Shown here: piece by piece, positions 23,201-35,243 of the stretch
Layout of the letters: each line of letters begins with the position of its first letter
How positions within the stretch are numbered: the first letter of the stretch is position 1
Assembly: GCF_003589595.1 (NCBI RefSeq)
Contig: NW_020653852.1
Span: 6,678,065-6,742,064, forward strand
Source of the DNA: Hyposmocoma kahamanoa
Taxonomy: Eukaryota; Arthropoda; Insecta; Lepidoptera; Cosmopterigidae
Direction: 5' to 3'
Length of the DNA: 64,000 nucleotides
Notes under the pieces: generated by a model
The model's database searches: none
What the model was told of the DNA's origin: nothing
Seen by the model: the letters and a program-made list of their open reading frames with translations, nothing else
Made by a program: the position numbers and the translations under genes

Positions 23201-24760
23201 AATTCTTGTGGAACATGTTTACGCGTTCGTAAAATACATTAGTGATTCGGTGAGGAAATTAGTATTGCGTTCACATAGCACTTTCTCAATGGCGCGATGT
23301 CCTTTGAATTATTGATGTGGCTTCGCATCGGCTTGGTACGCCATTTTATTGTTACAAATTTCTTTTTACTTTTATAATTTTATTAGTGTCTCTATAGCTA
23401 AATCACTCAATGATTTTGTTGTACAATCGTTTATCGATTTCATTTATTTTAATTATATTTTATCGAGACCTTTATTTCATGGTTTTACTAAAGCAATAGC
23501 GGTACAATGAAAAATATACTATTGAATCGGAAAGCCACTACTTATTATCACAATATTATTTATCTTACAAGACGTGACGTTACAAGAACAAAACTAAAGA
23601 GAACATTATAACAAGGCGATTTAGGAAACAATTGAAAAATGATCACCGCCATCTAGTGGCATAACTGCAACAGTGTCTTGAACGTTCCGTATTCAAACAA
23701 TAGTGGAATTTAATTTTAATTTTGTTTCGTTATGGAGAGTCTTAGAGATTTCGTTGTATGTATTGAACAAAAAGTATGAGTTGAAATGCAGACCATTCTA
23801 CACTGGTTACAATAAGTTTTTTGTAAAGTGAATGAGTTAGGCCTACAATGAAATAACTAGCTAATTTAGCTATATCTTTTGTATGCCTCTAAACATCATA
23901 TTATTTGTTGGTTCAAACCAAGCCATCAAAGATCCGACCGCGTTTGGTGATCGCATTCATGATTACAAACGAATTTTTTTTTCTATCTATCTAATTTTTT
24001 ATTATATTATTCATATTCATATTGCTTGCTACATGGTATCACAAAGATGTTATAAAAATATAATACAGTTGTCACACATGTGACACCCAGCAAGGGTGCT
24101 GCAACATCAGGAGAGCACTACAAATATAAATGTCACTACAAATTACTACTAACTATTTTCGTATAACCAGTGATCGGAATAGGCAGTTAACAGAGTTTTT
24201 TTTTCATATTTTTTTTCTAAAAGTATAATTATTCGTTCTAGTAGCTGCACTAAGCAGTGAATAGCAAATATATGCCAAGGCGACTCATAAATAATGCTTT
24301 AAAACTGGAAAGATGTTACGGACAATAAAACTACAGTTTCGAAAATCGCACCACAAACTGCGTATAACAAATCCTATTCCAACTTTTTACATCAACATAG
24401 GCGCCTACAAATGGCATTCGTGCCCTCCCCGTGGAGAATAAAGCTGCCACACATGGAATAAAAAATACCATACGCCACAACGCCTTTATTTTCCCCGCTG
24501 AGGTATTCGTGCGTGAACCCTGTACAACGTGTATATATGTGTATAAGCACGCAACACATACGTAGCGTTGTGGTATCCATTACGGGAAAAGTGCAGTGCA
24601 ACGATGTGTGTAATTGATTAGCTGTTTGAATACCGTCTGTAGCATACCAAGTTTCACGCTGAATATTAATATTGTTTTCGTGTTGACATACAAACTTAGG
24701 TCTTTGTGTTTTCGGTGGTTTGAAGTTCCAAGACTTGTTATAATAATAACAGTAATAAAA
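20219..24760. other. Repeat-poor stretch, no gene recognised
   Basis: I see no shared repeat family here. G+C-richer patches lie at about 21340-21540, 21770-21930 and 22290-22620. They contain frames of 124 codons (21160-21534, plus) and 120 codons (22280-22642, minus), neither with a known motif. They could be exons, conserved non-coding elements or neither; sequence alone does not decide. Confidence 0.45.
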
Positions 24761-24946
24761 ATGCACACACTCATTGCTCCGCACTAGGGAAACGCTGTAT
24801 CGCGGGTGCCATAGACAAACACAATACACCCAAACGAGAGAGAGAAAGAAATGTGGGCCTTACAAATATTTCTCTCGTCCGGGAATCGAACCCGGGACCA
24901 CTACGTGGCAGATAAACATGGTAACCGTTCGGCCACGGAGGCAGTT
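24761..24946 (-). repeat. T family SINE, copy 4
   Basis: The reverse-strand head GCCTCCGTGGCCGAACGG and B box GGTTCGATTCCCGG are well preserved. The body contains CAGCGTTTCCCTAGTGCGG and ends GAGTGTGTGCA followed by an AT-rich tail. Part of the body is shorter than in the copy at 17689. Confidence 0.85.
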
Positions 24947-27909
24947 ATTGATTGTTTTAGCTACGTTTCCGGTTACGGGTGAATTTTGAACCGATTTTAA
25001 TTCATTATGACTCTCAAACCCCATTAATTCTTTCGATGTATTTTCAGAGATTTTTTGTTACCTCGTATCTAAAGTCATTTAATAAACACGTTTTATTTTA
25101 AATTTTAAAATAACATTGAAATTACTCGGAATCTTTTTGTTATTTATCGTGTTTCGGCTCGGTAATAAAGGTTACTGAGCATGTTTAAACATTTCCAAAA
25201 AATCGTAAGGTGTTTTTCAGTAAACGCAGGCAATATTTTGGTATTTCGTTATTTCACTCTCAAGGTTTTTCATATTATTGCTTGTTGTGTGTCTGGACCT
25301 GGATGTTTATTTTGCTGTCTGTTTTAAGTTCTTAAATAAGAGACTTCTTTGTCTTCTTTCTTTGTCTTCATGAGAACAAACAACAATTCATCGAATTCTA
25401 CTATTACAATATCGTTTCTCTGCTGACATTTTTATCGCAACTAAGTAAGATATGTACAATCTTATTCGGCTTACAAAAGTGAACGTACACCTATCTTATT
25501 TATATGTATAATATAAAAAGAACTCTTTGATAGAACGAAATTGACACGATAGCTCAAAATGTAAATACTGAAACGAAAATACGGTGCCTTGAAAAATTAC
25601 AAGCTTTCAGAAAGGGGACAATATGGTAATGGCATTGAAAATATATTCTTCGAATCAAATCCCACCGAAATAAAGATTGTAAAAAAGCCACGGTGATCCC
25701 ATACACACTGGCAAAGAGCACGAAGCATCGCGTGTTACGTTATTTTTCGACCATTTCAAGAGCGGCTTCGGCCCGGCTTGCGTGCTCCACATCGTTTTGC
25801 GCTCTCTTTGTTTTATTGTTTTGAAACTACAAAAATGAACTTCACCGTCGTTATTGTTCACTCGCGTCGTCTTTTCAGTTAGTTTTTGGCAATTTCTTTG
25901 AGTGTTCGTCATAAAAGCATTATTAAACACGGTAATAGCACTTTTTGCCTTGTTTGCGGTCTATTCACATCTCGTTTTTGTTCAAGTTTGCTTGTAAACA
26001 CCGGTAATTGTTGGGAGATCATTTGATACGGTTGGTCGAACACCGATTTTCAGGGCTTTTGAAGCACAATAGTTTCGGGTAAGGTCAAATTTCCATAAAG
26101 GGTTCATTTCGTCACAGTCTCGTTTCAAAAGCAAATACTCCGCATTGATTATTTCATTATGTTCCGAACAGAATTTGTCATGGATTTTTACATCGCGAGT
26201 ACGCCTCACTTCGTTGCTTAGATACTTTTTTTTACATATGTAACATCATTATTATTTTTGGGTGCCTAATTATTTACCTAACTTCTATTAGCTTAGTGAA
26301 TAAAGTGTATTATCGTGAAGCTAAAAATATGCACGTTTGCTTAATGACAATACATGTAATTTTAATGGCGCGATTTTAATTTTTGACTGGTAATTGACTG
26401 AGAACCGCAAATTATTACAAGTTGGAAGAAGTAGTTCCTAATATTACGTGTACATAATATATTGCGTGCCAAAAGGTACGCAAAGCATTGATGGCCCGGT
26501 ACTTAAAACGCGAACTTGAAAACTTGTAATCACTCTGAACTAAGGGACAATAGAAGATAGGCAAACCTCATAAAGACAAGGAGTTAACGTCCACGGCCCA
26601 AATAAAGTCGGAAAGTAATTTGCATATGCAAATATCGCGTCGTTCTCATGCAAATACCCACTTGGTTTATTACAAACGGCTTAATGATTCTTACACAGCC
26701 TCGAAGTTCCCCTGAGCCCGACCTATTTGTCTTTGAATCGGTACGAAATGGGTTTAATATTTAAGCTTCTTAACTCAAATACAGCAAGGTTTTCTGTTTA
26801 TCTGTCTTGCGTTCGATTAAAATTACAAATTAATAATTTCGATTAGCTTTACATTTGAGAGAACTGCTTTAATATTGTCGCTATGTGTAAACGTTGGATT
26901 TACTTTTGAAAGCTAAAACATTTGAGTAAAAAGAAGTCTACCAATAAGGAAGATTCGTCAACTTACTACGTACTAATTATTGACATATTAATTTTTGGTA
27001 CAGATTTGTGTATTAGCTTTCCAGTATTACTAAATGGAAATTGCGTACATAGGTGCTAGGCTGCAATAGTGTATTCGAACACCAAAAAAACATTTTTTTT
27101 AACCACAAATGTGGATTATTGTACTTTTTTGAGTCGGTTTAAAAACCGTACCTCAGGCAGGCGGGCCGAGATTGCAATTCAATGTCGAAATTACTCCGGC
27201 ATTATGAACGGCTCGTTCTTATACCTCCAGGCTATAGTGCCGTCAATCATTGGGCATATTGAGCCCGTTTTTGCCTCGTTACTCTGGTATATTATCACTT
27301 CGCGTGTAAATAGCCGTTATTATTATAATACTTGACAGGTACACGCGATATTTAATGTAAATAGTTGTACACGGCGCTTTTTAATGTTAAGCGTGAATTG
27401 CGTACTTTATGGATTTAACATCCATGGCAATAAGCGCGCAATGAACGTTACGAAATTTGGTGTTAGACATGGTGTTGCCTTGCTTCGCTAATCGTGTACA
27501 TACGAATACTTTTCGAAATTCGTGACGATAATTGTTAGGAACACATTATCAATACGCTAATTCCAAACTTAGATATGTTTTACCTTCCCATATAGGGGTA
27601 TTAGTCATTAAAATTCTCTGGTAATTCATGCGTATCGCGCTTCATATTGAAGTAAATTGACTGGATCGTGACAGAATTTCTTGAAATCTGCTGTGCTATA
27701 CGAATCGCGGTCCTTTCTTGTTCTTGACAAGTCAATGACAAAAACCATTAAAATAATTTAAAGGGTGTTAAATTTCTTTAGCCTAGTAAGCAACCACGTC
27801 TCTCGCTCCTCTTTTTCGTTTTGACGGGAAAGTGAAAAAGTCAATGAACTTTATACAAAAAATGTTCTTCAATAATATTTAATAGGAAATTTCAAGCTTG
27901 TAAAGAATT
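24947..27909. other. Repeat-poor stretch with a possible regulatory cluster
   Basis: No gene recognised. G+C-richer patches lie at about 25670-25990 and 27150-27330. The octamer cluster listed at 26618-26655 is the only motif that stands out. Confidence 0.45.
26618..26655. promoter_or_regulatory. Three octamer (POU-type) motifs
   Basis: ATTTGCAT (26618-26625) abuts ATGCAAAT (26626-26633), giving a 16-base palindrome, and a third ATGCAAAT lies at 26648-26655. ATGCAAAT is the classical binding site of POU-domain factors. Three perfect sites in 38 bases is more than expected by chance even in AT-rich DNA, but no nearby gene is visible and function is inference. Confidence 0.4.
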
Positions 27910-28221
27910 TTATAGAGATTGTTTAGCAAATAAATCAGACTGTATGTTAGGACTTCGCCTATGCAGCTGGTCGGACACAGTGGGCACGAGAGTAGGTAAG
28001 ACATAGTTTATGTGTATATAGGATCCGCAAGCACAAAGGTCTTGAGTCGGATTGATGCAGCCCTGTTTGTTGTCTCTGCATCGACCTACTTCTGTCCTGA
28101 AACGGTTCAGGGACTTCCATATTGACCAGTACAACTCATGTCCAGGGGAAGATGTTTGTGATGAAGAAGTTTGGCTTGCGTACATTCCACGTCGCCGTTT
28201 GTTAGGTACCACAGTCTGCAA
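27910..28221 (-). pseudogene. LINE reverse transcriptase C-terminal fragment
   Basis: The reverse frame encodes WKSLNRFRTEVGRCRDNKQG and then TQDLCACGSYIHINYVLP. This is the 'L-N-R-x-R-T-x-x-G-R-C ... C-x-C-G ... H' zinc-knuckle-like ending common in non-LTR retrotransposons of the jockey/I type. The region before it does not continue a reverse transcriptase clearly, so this is a short fragment. Confidence 0.65.
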
Positions 28222-28311
28222 AAATAACGTGTCTTGCCTGTGCCGTATCGTAGTAGTAGCGCATCCAGGACAACTGTAGTTTGCGCTATTTTCATTATCA
28301 AATTCTTGTCC

Positions 28312-28351
28312 CTCTATAACGATGAAGTATAGCTACTTCATCGTTATAGAG
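28312..28351. repeat. Perfect hairpin, 18-base arms
   Basis: CTCTATAACGATGAAGTA and its exact reverse complement surround a TAGC loop. It lies between a LINE fragment and the G family MITE. Confidence 0.85.
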
Positions 28352-28395
28352 CGTTATAATTTTATTGTTGGTTATGATATTAATACATGTAGTGA

Positions 28396-28501
28396 TAGCA
28401 CGGCAGACACATAAAGCGCGACGTATGTTATTCGCGCATAGAGGATTGCAATACCTTGCGCTTCTACGTCGTTGTAGCGCAAGACGTGCTCTGTCGTGCT
28501 A
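28396..28501. mobile_element. G family hairpin MITE, copy 2
   Basis: Ends TAGCACGGCAGA on the left and CTCTGTCGTGCTA on the right, inverted. The inside shares CATAAAGCGCGACGTATG and TTCGCGCATAGA with the copy at 3604-3727. It is 106 bases long. Confidence 0.7.
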
Positions 28502-30227
28502 GCCTACTGAATGCTTTAAACAGAATTGAGAGGCAACTGGTTTATGATAATGCGTGCTGGATTTTGAGCACCTTCAAATTAAATGCTGATAGAAGAATTT
28601 TAGTAATGGCGCGACTGCAGGCGCCCTTAATCTAAAGAACAAAGAAGGAGTAATGTAAACCAAGTAACCGAAGCTTGGTAAGGTCTACGCCATCATTGGC
28701 TTGGCATAATGACTGACAGGATTCTGGTTACATTGCCCACGGCTATAACGCTGTACTGTGGCTCTTGTATATGCCTATTAGAAGGTCGGTTAAAACTTTG
28801 TTAACACTTTACGCTTCCAAATACGGACGGTATAATTATAGTACTAAGGTCAAAGACCATAATATCTTTTGTAACCTCGTCTTCGCTGGAGAAATTATTA
28901 TTTTTGTTTAAAAACTGACAAATGTAGATTTTGATGTTGGCCATGCCGCGAAATTTAAAAATAAACTTTACTTTCACCGACAAAATGATATTATTTCACA
29001 TCGTTCAAAAAGCCCATGCGGAGCGTAATCATTTCCAAAAAGAGAGTTTTGTGAATCTTTATTTAGTACACAGAAATATATTTAATTATAATTTATGTTT
29101 CGGTAAAGTTTTGTGTCCTATCTTAATTGAAAGACTGTTAATGCTATCAACAATACAAAATAAAGCCATCTACCGCCGGTAATTGGAAACGATTAGCGCC
29201 AAAATAACTCACGGCCACAATGGCCGCAGAGGCGTGCGGGCGTGTCTCAATTTACTACCGTTATCTTATGCACTTCTAGTTGCCTGGTACTCCGGTTAAA
29301 TTACCGACATGACAAGTAGACGGTTATTTTGTTTGATTCTAACATTGTCTTGACTCATGTGCTAACACGGAGTAAAATGTGTTTTTTACGTCTCAATGCA
29401 ATTCAACTGCTGGTATTTTCTTTGTGTTAAAACAATAAAATTAAAAGATAACTATACAACGACTCAGTTTGACAACGAAAATAATTTTATTCCCACGTAT
29501 TTAGTGACATTGCCGTCAAACAACTTTATGCGTTCCTAGTACTATGACTACCTAGAGCTTGTCAGTCCAGACAAGGTTGTTTCTACGTTAATTTATAAAT
29601 ATTGCTGCTTGCTATATTTTACTGCTGTACCAACATTTTATCGATGACATTATTATTGAGATAAACTACTTGATATTTTGATAAAATATCAAGTATAATC
29701 TAGTTTTGCGAGGTAGTTCAGCTGCCGTACAGTTAAAGTAATTGAGATTATCTTTGGTGATTATATAGATTATTTTTGCTGCCATTTTGGAAAATAATTT
29801 TGACAGGTTTGCTCGATTGTATCGCTGTTATGGCGGACATCGAAATAACCGAACATTGTGAAGTTTGTAACATTTTTTAGATATCTACAGAGATAACATT
29901 TTTTATTTTATTTTAGATCGAATACAAATATAGTCATAGTATGTAACATTATAACAATATTACAATATGTTTTATTAAACAGTTTGTACAATAAAATAGC
30001 TGTCTTATATATTACGCTGAATAGTTAACAGATATTAAGTTTATTGAATATCACGTTACCTTTTACTACCATGATCTTCAATTGTTTTTTAATTTACTAC
30101 ACTAAGAAAAACAGGTAGGTAGTTGTAGGTAACTGAGTTAAGAAAAACTTAGATTTCTCACAGATAGCATAGACAGCAATACGGCAAAAAAGGCGTAAAA
30201 AACCAAAAACAACGAAAAATTCCTAAG
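28502..30227. other. Mostly unassigned
   Basis: No gene recognised. A hairpin with 13-base arms (TACTTGATATTTT) lies at 29667-29695. Around 30040-30112 a fragment (CTACCATGATCTTCAATTG, then ACTAAGAAAAA) resembles sequence beside P family SINEs. Confidence 0.45.
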
Positions 30228-30347
30228 GGCAACTGGTTCGTTTCGTAGCTCAGTTGGGAGAGCGTCAGACACGGTATACTGAAGACGCTGGTTTGAATCC
30301 AGCCGGGTCGAAGAATTTTTCTTAGTGTTCGATCTTTGTATTAATAA
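30228..30347 (+). repeat. P family tRNA-Phe-like SINE, copy 4
   Basis: The only P copy on the plus strand: head TCGTAGCTCAGTTGGGAGAG and B box TGGTTTGAATCCAGCC, then GAATTTTTCTTAGTGTTCGA. The D stem GCTC/GAGC pairs and the T arm pairs, but the anticodon arm is irregular. It is truncated soon after TTTGTATTAATA. Confidence 0.85.
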
Positions 30348-30478
30348 GCTATTTTTTTGTTGAGGGCACATTTTTAATTGGCCTAATGAGTTGACCATAT
30401 TCGTATGCTGGTATACTGACTTCATGTATTTATTTATATACCTAGAACATTATCAATTACACACACGCAACAACATTT

Positions 30479-30578
30479 ATGTAAGAGCACGTAAAGCTGA
30501 TGTAAATTTAATTTTTTTGCTGTTTGCGATAAGAACGATCCAAAGTGTCAAGCTTCATGTGCTCTTGACTGTACCATA
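30479..30578. repeat. Z family repeat, copy 2, with weak inverted ends
   Basis: GATCCAAAGTGTCAAGCTTC followed by ATGTGCTCTTGAC matches the copy at 3838. GTAAGAGCACGTAAAGCTG at the left edge is a loose inverted version of that right end, so the unit may be a small inverted-repeat element. Confidence 0.5.
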
Positions 30579-31074
30579 ATCTTTACACAGTTTGTAGAAT
30601 TGCATTACGCTTATGACAAGTCACATTATCAAGCTTTATCTGGAAGTTGCAGAACCGCCTCAATAACCAACTCGATTAAACTGCTGAAACACATTATAGA
30701 AGATTATGTTCATTTTATATTGACCGTGAAATGTTAAATTTGTAGTTGGAGTGAGTATCAGTTTTCGACGTGAATACTACTTTTGATATGTTTGGAGAAA
30801 GAACTATTCCAATTATAGAGAGGGCAGACCTGTAATATTTGCCTATATCAATGGTAGACACTCGTGAAGGTATGTACCTACACTAGTTTCAATTCCATTT
30901 TTCGAAAACTCCTCTTTCTTATATGTATATTATTTACTGCACTAAACAAGTGAAAAAGAAATATAATAATGTAAAAGGTGAGCAAGGGTTGTACATTTTG
31001 AGCTTCTGAAACTATTCGCTTGACTGAGTTACGATGGATCTCAGACGGCACGTCGTCGTCCTACGATATACTAT

Positions 31075-31290
31075 ACTGCCTCCGTGGCCGAACGGTTACC
31101 ATGCCGGACTGCCACGCAGAGGCCCCAGGTTCGATTCCCGGGCCGGGAGAAATATTTGTATGGCCTACATTTATTTCTCTCGTGAGTTTGGGTGTAATTT
31201 GTGGTTGTCTATGTGTGTGTCCATGGCACCCGCGACACAGGGTTTCCCTAGTGCGGGTCTATGTTGAGTGTGTGCGTTAATATTATTTTA
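31075..31290 (+). repeat. T family SINE, full-length copy 5
   Basis: The best-preserved copy: CTGCCTCCGTGGCCGAACGG, then GGTTCGATTCCCGGGCCGGG, then the body as in copy 3 ending GAGTGTGTGCGTTAATATTA. It is nearly identical in layout to 17689-17907. The frames of 86 and 77 codons crossing it are by-products. Confidence 0.9.
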
Positions 31291-31502
31291 AAAAAAATTA
31301 AATAATTCCAAAGTGAAACAAATGTTGTTAATCATCAAAATGCCATTTCGAGGTGTTCTCAATGCGTCCCGTCGTGCTAGGTTAATTGCGATATTTGTCC
31401 ACGATGCCAGTGCTTGAGGCCGGTTTCGAATTGGCTGTAAGTTTATTATTTCAGTGCCTGTTGTAAGTTTTTAAAACCAAGAATTAGTGAATTAGATTAA
31501 AA

Positions 31503-31745
31503 GTGTCCTTGCGTAAGCCACGTCGATACCCTACAGTAGACCTATACAAAGAGGCGCCAGTTCTTAGTGTTCGTAGGTTATATTTATTGAGAGCTACCCT
31601 TTATACGCACCAGAAGACGCTAAATATGCCGTCATATACTGATCTGCTGAAGAAGAGAATTTTCAAGATCCCTACAGTCGCTGTATGTACCCGTTTTGCG
31701 CAGCGTTTTCAAATGTTCCTCTTTCCTCGCATCTATAACACACGC
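31503..31745 (+). pseudogene. LINE reverse transcriptase C-terminal fragment
   Basis: The plus frame reads DLYKEAPVLSVRRLYLLRAT, then KKRIFKIPTVAVCTRFAQRF and FLFPRIYN, which resembles the 'L-Y-K-E-x-x-V-L-x-V-R-x-L-Y ... A-Q-R-F-Q-x-F-L-x-P-x-x-Y-N' ending of lepidopteran jockey/CR1-like LINEs. The frame begins without a true ATG start and is cut at its 3' side by half of an F family MITE beginning about 31751. Confidence 0.65.
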
Positions 31746-31750
31746 AGGCA

Positions 31751-31849
31751 AGTCCTTGCCATTAGGGTCGTATTTCCAGTGCTTGAAATCATACTCAAGT
31801 CTGCTCAAATCCTGACTTGAGCATTGAGTACAGTTCTGGAATACGACCC
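31751..31849. mobile_element. F family foldback MITE, half copy 3
   Basis: Contains the central block CCTTGCCATTAGGGTCGTAT and the right half ending GGAATACGACCC with TTA after it at 31850-31852. The left half is missing and the LINE fragment lies there instead. Confidence 0.75.
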
Positions 31850-31852
31850 TTA

Positions 31853-33305
31853 CACTTTTTCGATTCTCTAACTCATAAATGCACTAAAAACTTATTTGTA
31901 CACTTGTTTTTATGTTTATTCCCCGATAGAAGGTGGCTTGTGCGTATTCCTCGTTTGTCATTTTGAGGCTTATGTATCCGAGTGGCGGCATTTCCACAAA
32001 GTTATTTTGGTATATTTCCTTTTCATTTTTTAATTCATCCAATTACATAAATCTCCAAATCTAAACGATTAGTGATGACGATTTCACATTATTGTATCAT
32101 TGCATTACAATCAATAATATAATACTTTTCTAATGTATATCATCGACTCACCCATTGTTATATTGTCTACAATCTCAACGAAAAAAGTCTTACATAGTAA
32201 TCATCATTTCAAATTTGATAAAAGAAAAAGAATCTAATATCTGCCGACCCTATCCACCTTGTGTTTGCCGACGAAAGGCTCCTCGTTCCACTTTTAAACC
32301 TGTCGTATACTTTATACAGTTCAAATTTCAGTACAGACTGGGTTTACGAGTGTTTTTTATCTTTGTCTTACATACGTGAGTAAAAGAGATAGGTATATAG
32401 TATTATGGGTTATGAAATGAGCTCTGTTCCCTGCGAGAAAATGAAATTATGACTCGAGCATGGCAAAGAAAGCGTAGCATGTTCAGAATTCCTTTTTATG
32501 AGCAACTTTGTTAAAGCTAAAATAAATTTTTGGAACGTTTTAATTATGCACCGCGATCGTGTTTTTGTTACTGAATATTTATAAACCAATTAACGAAATA
32601 ATTCGTTTACGGTGCTTAATAAAGATTTTAAAAGCAGTAAGAACATGATTGTTGTGATAAAATCTAAAAATTCTTTTGTTAATTTGCTTTCCTTCTTCTT
32701 TTTATTGCAATGGCCCATTTTTAAATATACTGGATTTTGACATCGATTAAAAATATTATAATATCCGCCATTATATGGTAATTTTCATCCATTGGGACAA
32801 AATAATAAAATAAATAGCTATATTTAAAGGTACAGTTACAATTAACGTTTCTAATGTGACAATAATTTATTTCACTACCTGCCTGTAATACCAATGTCAT
32901 TAGATGAATGTCTTGGATGTTTTCATTAAATAAACAAGCAGAACTACGATACATTAGAAACTAAAATACAGTGCAATTTCACACACAAGCTCGTAACAAT
33001 AGAGTTTAAAATAGTGTCGTATCGGAGAGACATTGTAGTAACAGTTGCCAACTAATTCAATCGAAACTTTGGAATTCCCAACTCCAACGTGTTGAAATGT
33101 ATTTGTGACAATACAGATAGATGTAAAGCGTATAATCACATATTAATGCATAAGTACTACATGTTAGATTCTTGTTTTAGTAGTGTAGTAGGTAGGTACT
33201 GAAACTTACATATTGATTGTGGACATGACAAATTTTGTACTTATAACACGGTTCAAGGGATCGTTGAGGAAAAAAAAACAGATTATACACAACAGGATTC
33301 TTCTT
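31853..33305. other. No recognised feature
   Basis: AT-rich unassigned sequence. Short frames (32155-32379, 32721-33139) show no domain. Confidence 0.5.
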
Positions 33306-33460
33306 ATCGAGTTCTTAGGTTTTCGCGATTGTTACACATAGGAAATGAAACCATTTTTCCGGATTTAAATCGCGTATATTTGTTTTTTCCAACAAGCCAA
33401 CGTTTTGGGCCCTTCACAGGTCCCATGGTCACGGTTGACTGATGTGGACTCTTCGTCTTC
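33306..33460 (-). repeat. 3' untranslated tail of the RTE-like LINE
   Basis: On the reverse strand, starting just after the stop codon, it reads GTCAACCGTGACCATGGGAC, AAACGTTGGCTTGTTGG, ATACGCGATTTAAATCCGG and CGCGAAAACCTAAGAACTCG. Solo or rearranged copies of this tail occur at 10291, 36799, 39295, 40961, 43549, 49400, 50503 and 51024, and most of those that reach the 3' edge end at the same CTAAGAACTCGAT. Confidence 0.75.
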
Positions 33461-34057
33461 TTAGTGTGCGGCTTCTCTACGAAAGTTGGCGACCATCATG
33501 TCTATTCTCATTTTTGAAGCTGCAACATGAAAGAGGGAACGTGTGCTAAGGTGGAACCAGTCTCTCAGGTTCATCAACCACGAGGTTTTCCTACTGCCTC
33601 AACTACGCTTTCCTTGTACTTTTCCCTTCATTATTAGTTGAAGAATCCGGTATTTATTGCCCCTCATTACGTGACCAAAATACTGCAGCTTTGGTTCCTG
33701 TGCAATTCTGAGTATTTCCAACTTTTTTCTCATTCGACGAAGAATCTCAACATTGGTGACCTTTTTTACCCACGATATGCCAAGCATACGTCTGTACAGT
33801 CACATCTCAAAGGACTCCAGTTTTGAGCATAATGCTGGAGTCAAGATCCAACACTCCATACCAAACAGCAAGATACTGAAGACACAACAGCGGACTAAAC
33901 GCATGCAGAATTTAAGGTTGAACCTTCTACAACATAAAATCTTTTTCATTTCGATGCGAATACGAACTTCTTGTGAGCTATCCCAGTGTTCATTAACGTA
34001 GCTACCGAGGTATTCAAATTGGTGCACGCGTTTAGTTGGATTATTTTCCAAAGTCAA
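33461..34057 (-). pseudogene. RTE-like LINE reverse transcriptase, C-terminal pseudogene
   Basis: One continuous reverse-strand frame of 199 codons, broken only by two in-frame TGA stops (33800-33802, where the family has Trp, and 33599-33601). The first part reads VHQFEYLGSYVNE and then FGMECWILTPA; the middle RRMLGISWVKKVTNVEILRR and LQYFGHVMRGNKYRILQLIM; the end RKTSWLMNLRDWF and LFHVAASKMRIDMMVANFRR before a TAA at 33461-33463. This order is the end of an RTE-type endonuclease-reverse transcriptase. The catalytic part is missing upstream of 34057. Confidence 0.8.
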
Positions 34058-34090
34058 GTATTCATTCGCTTATGGAGTCTTACAACAGAA

Positions 34091-34767
34091 TTGAAGAAAA
34101 TACTGATTAATGAAGTAATAAAATAATACCTACCGACTTACTAAAAATGTTTGCTCACCACTAAAGACGGGGCAGTATGGTCCTTGGTCCTAGCCTGCTC
34201 TTTTAGAAGGAAAAGAATAAAATATACCTATATACTTCGAGAAATGGAAAATTTTGAGGAACTCTACATTTGCTTAAAATGATTATTATCGATAATTAAA
34301 CCATTCAATGGATCCTCTAACATAATAATTTAATTTAAATTATTCTGTTAAATACTTAATTAGAAAATATGTCGAAACGTTGTTGAATATGATTGTATAA
34401 CACAATGTCTTAGTGTAATTAAGTAAATCAAGTTACAACTCGTTAACGCGTTGCCTCCACCTACGTTTTGTGAACTACAAGCAATAGTTTATGCTATTTC
34501 CCCGTATAATATGTACATCATTATGTTCAACTGGCGCTCACTTTTTTTTTCGTTTTCTATAATTATCTTTGCGTTATTAATTTTCCTTTGATGTAATGTA
34601 AACTTCAATTTTGTACAGCCAAAAGCACATTTTATGTAATCAAGCTTGACGTGTCTTTTGTATTGTAATTATTATTGAGATTGAATACAATCCTAGATCC
34701 ACAAAGTATTTATATTAAAACAAATCATAATCAATTTGTATAGTTATCCCTTCAAGGTTAGAAGCAT
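34091..34767. other. No recognised feature
   Basis: AT-rich unassigned sequence. Confidence 0.5.
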
Positions 34768-35243
34768 TAAGCTGTGTTAATTCTCTGCTTGAATCGATCA
34801 GACGCGCTAGGTCTGTTGAATCTTTCAAAACTCTACTCAAAGCTCATTCATTATCTTACACTCTAATTGTTATTATTTTCTCCTATTCTTACCTGTGATC
34901 ATCTGTGTTGTTATTAATATGTTTTATATAATCCTACTTCATTTTGTGTAATCATATGTATTTTTGTTATTTATTTATTTATTTATTACTACTATTTTGG
35001 ATATCTGTAGATTATTTTTCTTTTTTTTTCATTTGTGTATGTGCAATATGTGTTTTAAATACAAATTTTGTTGCGCCCTCAATTAATTATTATCTCACAG
35101 TTTTTCCTGTAACCCGAAGTTTGCCTGAAAGAGATTGCTATATAACAATAAGGCCGCCTGTTGTACCTGTCTTTTTATATTTTGTATTTGTCCTAGTGTG
35201 CTATACAGAATATTTGTATTGTATTGTGTTTATTTACACATCT
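34768..35243 (+). pseudogene. LINE C-terminus with 3' UTR (jockey/CR1-like)
   Basis: The plus frame at 34768-34896 encodes VNSLLESIRRARSVESFKTL, the common 'W-N-S-L-P-x-x-x-x-x-x-x-S-x-x-S-F-K-x-x-L-K' ending, then a stop. The 3' UTR follows, with GTTTGCCTGAAAGAGATTGC and ACAATAAGGCCGCCTGTTGT, a motif I know from a widespread lepidopteran LINE 3' end, and finishes in a TATTGTATTG run. A TTTA microsatellite lies at about 34970-34985. It is a 5'-truncated dead copy. Confidence 0.7.

Noticed and set aside
24392..24829. Reverse-strand frame of 145 codons
   Set aside because: Its start lies inside a T family SINE and the rest has no recognisable domain.
28312..28351. Possible microRNA precursor hairpins (also 20187, 29667, 43699 and 60461)
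   Set aside because: Arms of 13-18 bases with loops of 3-6 bases are too short for a typical precursor of about 60 or more bases.
30241..30312. tRNA-Phe-like sequence
   Set aside because: D and T arms pair, but the anticodon arm is irregular and the same head with the same following body recurs at 5228, 9036 and 49729. It is a SINE head, not a tRNA gene.
31077..31150. tRNA-like sequence with good A and B boxes
   Set aside because: Six copies share the same body after the head, so it is the T family SINE.
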